A stretch of 64,000 nucleotides of DNA from Nymphaea colorata (Eukaryota; Streptophyta; Magnoliopsida; Nymphaeales; Nymphaeaceae). Location of the stretch: the NCBI RefSeq assembly GCF_008831285.2, contig NC_045149.1, positions 6,377,500 to 6,441,499 on the forward strand, given 5' to 3'. Below the pieces are notes generated by a model. It worked only from the letters and a program-made list of their open reading frames with translations, searched no databases and had not been told where the DNA came from. Below are positions 58,814-64,000 of this stretch, piece by piece. The position numbers were made by a program, and so were the translations under genes. Positions within the stretch are counted from its first letter, which is position 1; every line of letters starts with the position of its first letter.

Positions 58814-60425
58814 TGAGGATGACAATCGAAAAGGGACCGCTTCCCCATCACACATTGCTAATCATTAAGGTCAAGAACATTATTTCGTTTCCTTTACTAT
58901 GAGGAATATTCATTTTTGCCGGGGCATAGCGATTTATTAAATCTTTAGCTTTCGAGTTCTGTTCCCTCCTTTTGAATAGAACAAATTGTATATCTATTCC
59001 CATGTTATCCACATACTATGATATGAAAAGTTGAAATCTGGCGGCTGCTTTGATATGAAAAATTGAAATCCAGCGGTGGTTGGCTAAATATATAAAAAGT
59101 ACAGCTAGATGTATTATATATAGATCATTGCTGAAAGCATTATAAAACATTGGGATGCAAGCCTGCGGGGAGAATAGGTCTATCAAACATTTTATTAACA
59201 AAAAATTTTGTTAATATAAACCGTTGCTAGTGTTTCTGTTATGTAATGTTTTGAACTACCATTATTAAAAATTTTGTCATCCAACATTGTCGGACAGCAA
59301 GCTTATTTCAATTCTTCATTATGTTATCATGGAGTTGTGTTCAGATTAAAGGAATACAAAAAACCAAAGTGAAGATTTCTTCCAAAATGAGATCATGTGA
59401 TTTGGATAGGAGGGTTTGAACTCAGTTTCAGCCAGAAGCAGAGGCAGGAGGGCAGCAGCGGCTGTGGCCTGCGTGTTCGACTGCCCACCATCATGTTCGG
59501 CTCTTTACATGACATTGCTCGAGAAGCATTTGCGGCTTTTCTTCAATTTTATTTGTTCGTTATACGATACTCTTCTTTTATCATATAAGATTATCTTGAT
59601 ATTTTCTGTTATGAGCGTGCATTAACATGGTGAGTGAGACTGAGAGGTTCATTCCTATCACCCGGAACCCCAAGGTCTCCCATTGTCTCCAGTGTCTAAG
59701 CGTTAAGATGTTCATCTCATATTTTATTTTAAATGCAAAAATCTGGAGATGATTCCTTAAGTTCAGGGGTTATATATGGTTATGTCGATGGCATGAAGAA
59801 GAAAAGATGGAAAGATAATCTGGAAAGATTGCAAATTTTTGCTGCCTCTCTCTCTCTCTCCCCCTTCTTTCTATATCATTTATTCTCATGGATTTTATTT
59901 TAAATGCAAAAAGCTCGCTTTCCTTTTATTGTTTGAATTTTGACCAAAAGGAAAAAAAGGAGGGGGAAAATGACACAAGATTCTCGATCGGTGGCATGCT
60001 AAGATCTCTATATATATCAGCAGAAGGAATGAGGGTGCAGGTCAAAAGCAGTCGTGTCGCTCACGAGTCACTCATGTCTTGAATCTATCGTCGACGTCTA
60101 CCTCCTCTCCACCATTTCTTTAGCACAATGTGTCGTTTCACCTTGTTCTTAAGGCAGATTGTCATCTAGATTTCCTTTCTCGATTCAGAAGGACTCTGTG
60201 TTGTCTTTTATGAATTTTATGTTTTCACACGGTTTCGGTTGTCGTTTGAACGAAGTATTCCATAAACCTGCTCTATTTTCTGTGTGAGTAAATCAGTTAG
60301 TATTGATAGACATCCCCAAAGCGGTGACGGAAACTACATGTTTTTGTTCTCAAACATTAAATGTGGTGGTCAAAGTGAATGCATCAGATTGATAGAATAA
60401 CAATACCTTACATAAACTCTATATG

Positions 60426-60545
60426 TTAAGGGGTCATTTGGCTGTTGGAACAGTCACATGCCGTTTCAGCCAAATGACTCTGAAGGGCCTTATTTGGTAA
60501 CAATAACAGTATATTACTATTGCCAAATATCCTCAAAGGATATGA
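60426..60545. mobile_element. Foldback MITE-like element (D2)
   Basis: Copy of 41646-41765, apparently identical. Confidence 0.5.
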
Positions 60546-60864
60546 ACTTAATCAGACTCCGTCTTAGATATTTAGTATATCTCTAGATCGGGCTACCAAA
60601 CAGGCGATCGGATACCATTGGGTGTAATCTTACTCCAGTCAGATTCAAATTAAAAACAGAGAAAGATCCACCTTGGTTCTCTTGAGAAACGGAGTGGATC
60701 TCAATTTACTGCACTTTAGTTTGGTGGAAAATAAGGCAATTTGGATTTTCATGATTGTAATTCTTCATTTCATCTCCAAGTTGGATTTGATGTGGTCAGC
60801 AATATATAGTATGAATGAAAACTCAGTATCATGATGATGAAATATGAGAGAGAGAGAGAGAGAT

Positions 60865-61095
60865 CTGAATAAAATGATGGCCTTTTTGTGTGATGATGCG
60901 AGTGGAGCACAAAGAGCCATTCTTACAGTCGAGGCAGTACATGCTGTTGGGCTCACCATGAAACTTGCAGTCGGTGAAGAAGGTCACCTGTAGGAGAGGC
61001 TTCAGACATGGAGGGCCAAGAAACTTCTTCTTCTTATTCTTCTTCTTATCTTTCTCTGCACTATTGCTTTTCTTCCCATCCTCCATTCTGCTCAT
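60865..61095 (-). pseudogene. PLATZ zinc-finger fragment 1 (D2)
   Basis: Same as 42083-42313 except for one residue in the Lys-rich leader (AEKDKKK instead of AEKEKKK). The same second-finger ligands are lost. Confidence 0.75.
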
Positions 61096-61376
61096 CCGTA
61101 ATGATGTTTGCATATGAAACAAAAATCACAATGAGAAGAATTCATTAGAAGATAAAACTGAGAGCCTCAAGGTGAAGAATGTAGTTGTTTCTTGAAGCAC
61201 CCTGGAGCTCTCACTTCTAGCTTCCAATGAATTATTCTCCTTGTAATTTTTGTTTCGTATAAAAACATCAGTATGAATGAGTAAAATGGAGAATGAGAAT
61301 AAAAACAACATGGCATAGAGAGAGAAGTTGAAAAAAAGAAGAAGAAGAAGAAGAGTCATGGCTGATGGCTCCATGG

Positions 61377-61561
61377 CTGAAACCTTTCCTCCAGAAGACC
61401 TTCTTCACCAATTACAACTTCCATGATGAGCCCAACAACATGTACTGCCTAGACTGTAGGAACAACTCTTTTTGCTCCATTCATGCAGTCTAGGCAGTAC
61501 ATGTTGGTCTGACCATAAAATTGCAGTTGGTGAAGAAGGGCGCCCGCAGAAGAGGCTTCAG
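61377..61561. repeat. PLATZ-derived inverted repeat (hairpin 1, D2)
   Basis: Arms 61377-61456 and 61486-61561; copy of 42596-42781 with one A deleted in the second arm. Confidence 0.85.
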
Positions 61562-61635
61562 CCTTGGAGGGAATGACACTTCATCTTCTTTTCTTTCTTT
61601 GCCTTGTTTTCATTTCCATTCTCCATTCTGCTCAT
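61486..61635 (-). pseudogene. PLATZ zinc-finger fragment 2 (D2)
   Basis: Copy of 42705-42855 with the same frameshift before PPRLKPLL plus a one-base deletion in an A run. Confidence 0.65.
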
Positions 61636-61900
61636 CCATGATGATGTTTGCATATAAAACAAAAATTACAATTAGAAGAATTAATTAAGAGCTAGAACTA
61701 CAAGCTTAGGACGAAGAATATAGTAGGCTCAGGAAGCATCCTGGGGCTCTCAGTTCTAATTGATTATTTTCCTTATGATTTTTGTTTCGTATGCAAATGT
61801 CAATATGGATGAGCGAATGGAGAATAAGAAAAAAACAAGGGGGGAGAGGGTGAGTAGATGAAGAAAAAGAAGAAGAAGAGGAAGTGTCAAGGCTCCATGG

Positions 61901-62073
61901 CTAAAGGTTTTCCTCCAGAAGACCATCATCACCAACTGCAACTTCCATGGTGATCCCAATAACATGTACTGCCAAGACTGCTCAAATGATTTTTGTACTC
62001 CATTCATGCAGTCTAGGCAGTACATGCTGTTGGGCTCACAATGGAAATTGCAACTGGTGAAGAAGGTTGTCTG
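61901..62073. repeat. PLATZ-derived inverted repeat (hairpin 2, D2)
   Basis: Arms 61901-61980 and about 62009-62073; copy of 43123-43295, with no difference seen in the stem. Confidence 0.85.
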
Positions 62074-62097
62074 CTTTGGGTATGGAGGCCATGACAC
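62009..62097 (-). pseudogene. PLATZ zinc-finger fragment 3 (D2)
   Basis: Copy of 43231-43319. Confidence 0.65.
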
Positions 62098-62206
62098 TTC
62101 TTCTTCTTCTTCTTCTTAATGTAATTGGCTCTTTAAGTGCCTGGAGCTCTCAATTCTAGTTTCCAATGAATTCTTCTCTTTGTGATTTTTATCTCATATA
62201 AAATCG

Positions 62207-62561
62207 TTATCTCTTGGATATGAAGATGACACTCTGCAGATCCCTAAGTTTGCTTTGCATATTTGTGAACTACACAGCTGTCTGAGAATGTAGAATTGGA
62301 TTGTATTTAAGAATTCAACTTCAAGTTTCATGTGGTGAGCCTTAATTTCTCCAATAATCTGTCCATAACTTTGTAAAAATAGAATATTTCCATTTGTGTT
62401 TATATTCCTTATTGAGAATCAGACTTTATCTATTTGCATATGTGGATTTTGTACTAAAGTGAGTCCTGTGGGGGCCACATTTGGCTGAGAGGACATTGTA
62501 GCAACTCGTGCTGTAGGACTGTTTTCAATGGAAGTTTATGTCAATTGACCACAACACCTCT
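62207..62561 (+). repeat. Relic of the RLCK 3' flank (D2)
   Basis: Copy of 43430-43784, hence a third version of the kinase 3' flank in the window. Confidence 0.8.
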
Positions 62562-63329
62562 GTGTGAATGGTTCAGTTGAAGGCATCAATCAGAACATGA
62601 AACTTGGGTCTCTTCCGCAAGAAAATTATTACCTTTGTCTTCCAGGGTGCACATATGGAAGTGGCAGAACTGCTCATGCATTTCTGCGGTAACCTTCATA
62701 AGCTATGTCACATGGGTGCTTCTAAACAGCTGCCACACCCTTGTGATGTTGGTGCTTCATCGACACAGCACATCTGGTTCAGTCAGCAGAACCAGGTCAA
62801 TACTGACCATTTTAAATATACATATAATTAGACTATCCCTAATACAAAAAAGTTTATTTATAAATATTGATAAATAAGACTACCAAACAGTCAAATGACT
62901 ATGCAACAAAGGATTTATATACATATGTACACACACATTCACATACATCATCATCACACCTACATCTAATTTTTTCTTTGAAAAATTGCTGAATCTGCAC
63001 CCGCATTAGCACCAGCATCTGCACCCCACACCCATGTGACATAGTTCCGAAGTCTCGCACAGACACAGCCTTGAAATTGGGTGTCGTAGTGTATGATCAT
63101 TCCCCCCAGGTGCAGGCAATAGGTTTTCCTTCAGGAAAATTTGAATTCTGTTAATCGATGTGGTAAAACTCATGGCTTGTTTTCACTTCGTCATTATTTT
63201 CTCTCAGAAAGTAGCTGCTGTTAGCAGGGGAACTGGTAGATTGCATGTTGTACAGTACAATTTATACATTTTGGGATAGTAAAGGTATGGCAGACTCAAG
63301 CAATCAAAAGCTGTCTAAGAAAGAACAGT

Positions 63330-64000
63330 GTGAAGGCAAAGGAGGGAAACATATAGTTTAAAGGTGGGAGAGGGATTGGATTTCTCTGTATACAGAATAT
63401 AATAAACCATCTTTAATCTTGTTTCGAAGGGAGGAGTTCACATGTTTGCTGCAGAAATCATCTTATTGTCCAGACTAGAAACTGTTTCACAGCAATTTCC
63501 TACTGCATCAAGTAATTCTTTTGGCTCTGTCTAGTTCCCCCGTACAGAGGCTGTTTTTGTATCGAGATCATGTGTTGGAAACATTCCTCTAAATAAAGGT
63601 TGGAGGCTTGTTTCGGCACCACTAAAAGGCAGCAGCATCGGACCCACTTTAGTCAGAATCCATCATTGCTCGAGTGGTTAGCTAAGAGAGCATTTGGTGC
63701 AAGGAACAGAATGCTGCATTTACAGGGCAATGGTCAAAACACCCTTCAAATGTACCTCTCCTCACATTTTTGGCTGCCAACGACTTCCAAACTCATACAC
63801 CTGCTACTTTCACTCGGTTTTCACTTGTTATGAGCTGATCCTGGTGTTCTTCTGTCACATCGTTCCCTGCCCTCATTTTCAACAAGAAAAACTGGAAATG
63901 GTCTCACACAACACTGTTTGATCCAGTTATTCCATGCAACCTTTTTCTTTTAAAATACTTGTGAAAGACTGTTTGATCTACTTGCGCCACGAATTTAATA
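63330..64000. repeat. Block A' (D2), cut by the window edge
   Basis: Matches 44550-45222. The window ends before the point where L2 interrupts the D1 version, so whether D2 also carries L2 and the retroelement cannot be seen. Confidence 0.9.

Larger units (their letters stand above)
56495..64000. repeat. Duplicated block D2 (direct copy of 37827-45222)
   Basis: Same order and orientation as D1 to the window edge, with nearly identical sequence. It is more complete than D1 over the first 300 bases and carries a 27-base insertion near 58848. Member features are listed separately. Offset from D1 grows from about 18668 to 18778 bases. Confidence 0.95.

Overview
The window is nuclear DNA from a flowering plant. 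It holds two intron-split genes with canonical GT-AG junctions whose products are recognisably plant-type. Around them lies AT-rich, repeat-dense DNA with a chromovirus-type LTR retrotransposon, MITE-like elements, tRNA-derived SINE candidates and many (AT)n and (GA)n tracts. Nothing suggests organellar or bacterial DNA. The sequence does not let me name the species.

Layout. (1) Positions 1-13203, minus strand: a long, 3'-incomplete gene for translation initiation factor eIF4G. Seven coding exons are visible. The last runs off the left edge inside the MIF4G domain. One intron is about 6.1 kb and carries a rearranged, non-autonomous LTR element. (2) 13.7-28.6 kb: no gene I can support; old duplications, MITEs, microsatellites, and one copy (18.2-20.5 kb) of a 2.2 kb sequence that recurs in opposite orientation at 46.4-48.65 kb. 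(3) 29145-34391, plus strand: a four-exon receptor-like cytoplasmic kinase (RLCK VII, closest to the PCRK/PBL subgroup VII-4) with an unusual Gln/His/Glu-rich C-terminal tail. (4) 37.7-46.4 kb: a complex duplicated block. It contains SINE-like sequence, a GCTCGAG-type element, three degenerate PLATZ zinc-finger gene fragments (two arranged as foldbacks), and a stray copy of the kinase gene's 3' flank. (5) 46.4-48.65 kb: the second copy of the 2.2 kb sequence, then a Tekay/Del-like Ty3-gypsy element (48652-56394, minus strand) with a roughly 3 kb 3' LTR and a frame-broken gag-pol. (6) A gap of exactly 100 N (56395-56494). (7) 56495-64000: a near-identical direct copy of 37.8-45.2 kb.

The two genes are unrelated in function: eIF4G is the scaffold of cap-dependent translation, and the RLCK is a cytoplasmic kinase of the immune-signalling type. 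The most interesting non-genic structure is the pair of PLATZ-derived inverted repeats, which have the architecture expected of young hairpin small-RNA loci. The 7.4 kb repeat on the far side of the N gap may be a real tandem duplication or two unmerged haplotype contigs. Small homopolymer-type indels between the copies, and the many frame breaks in the retroelement, mean that consensus error must be excluded before any of these pseudogenes is interpreted.
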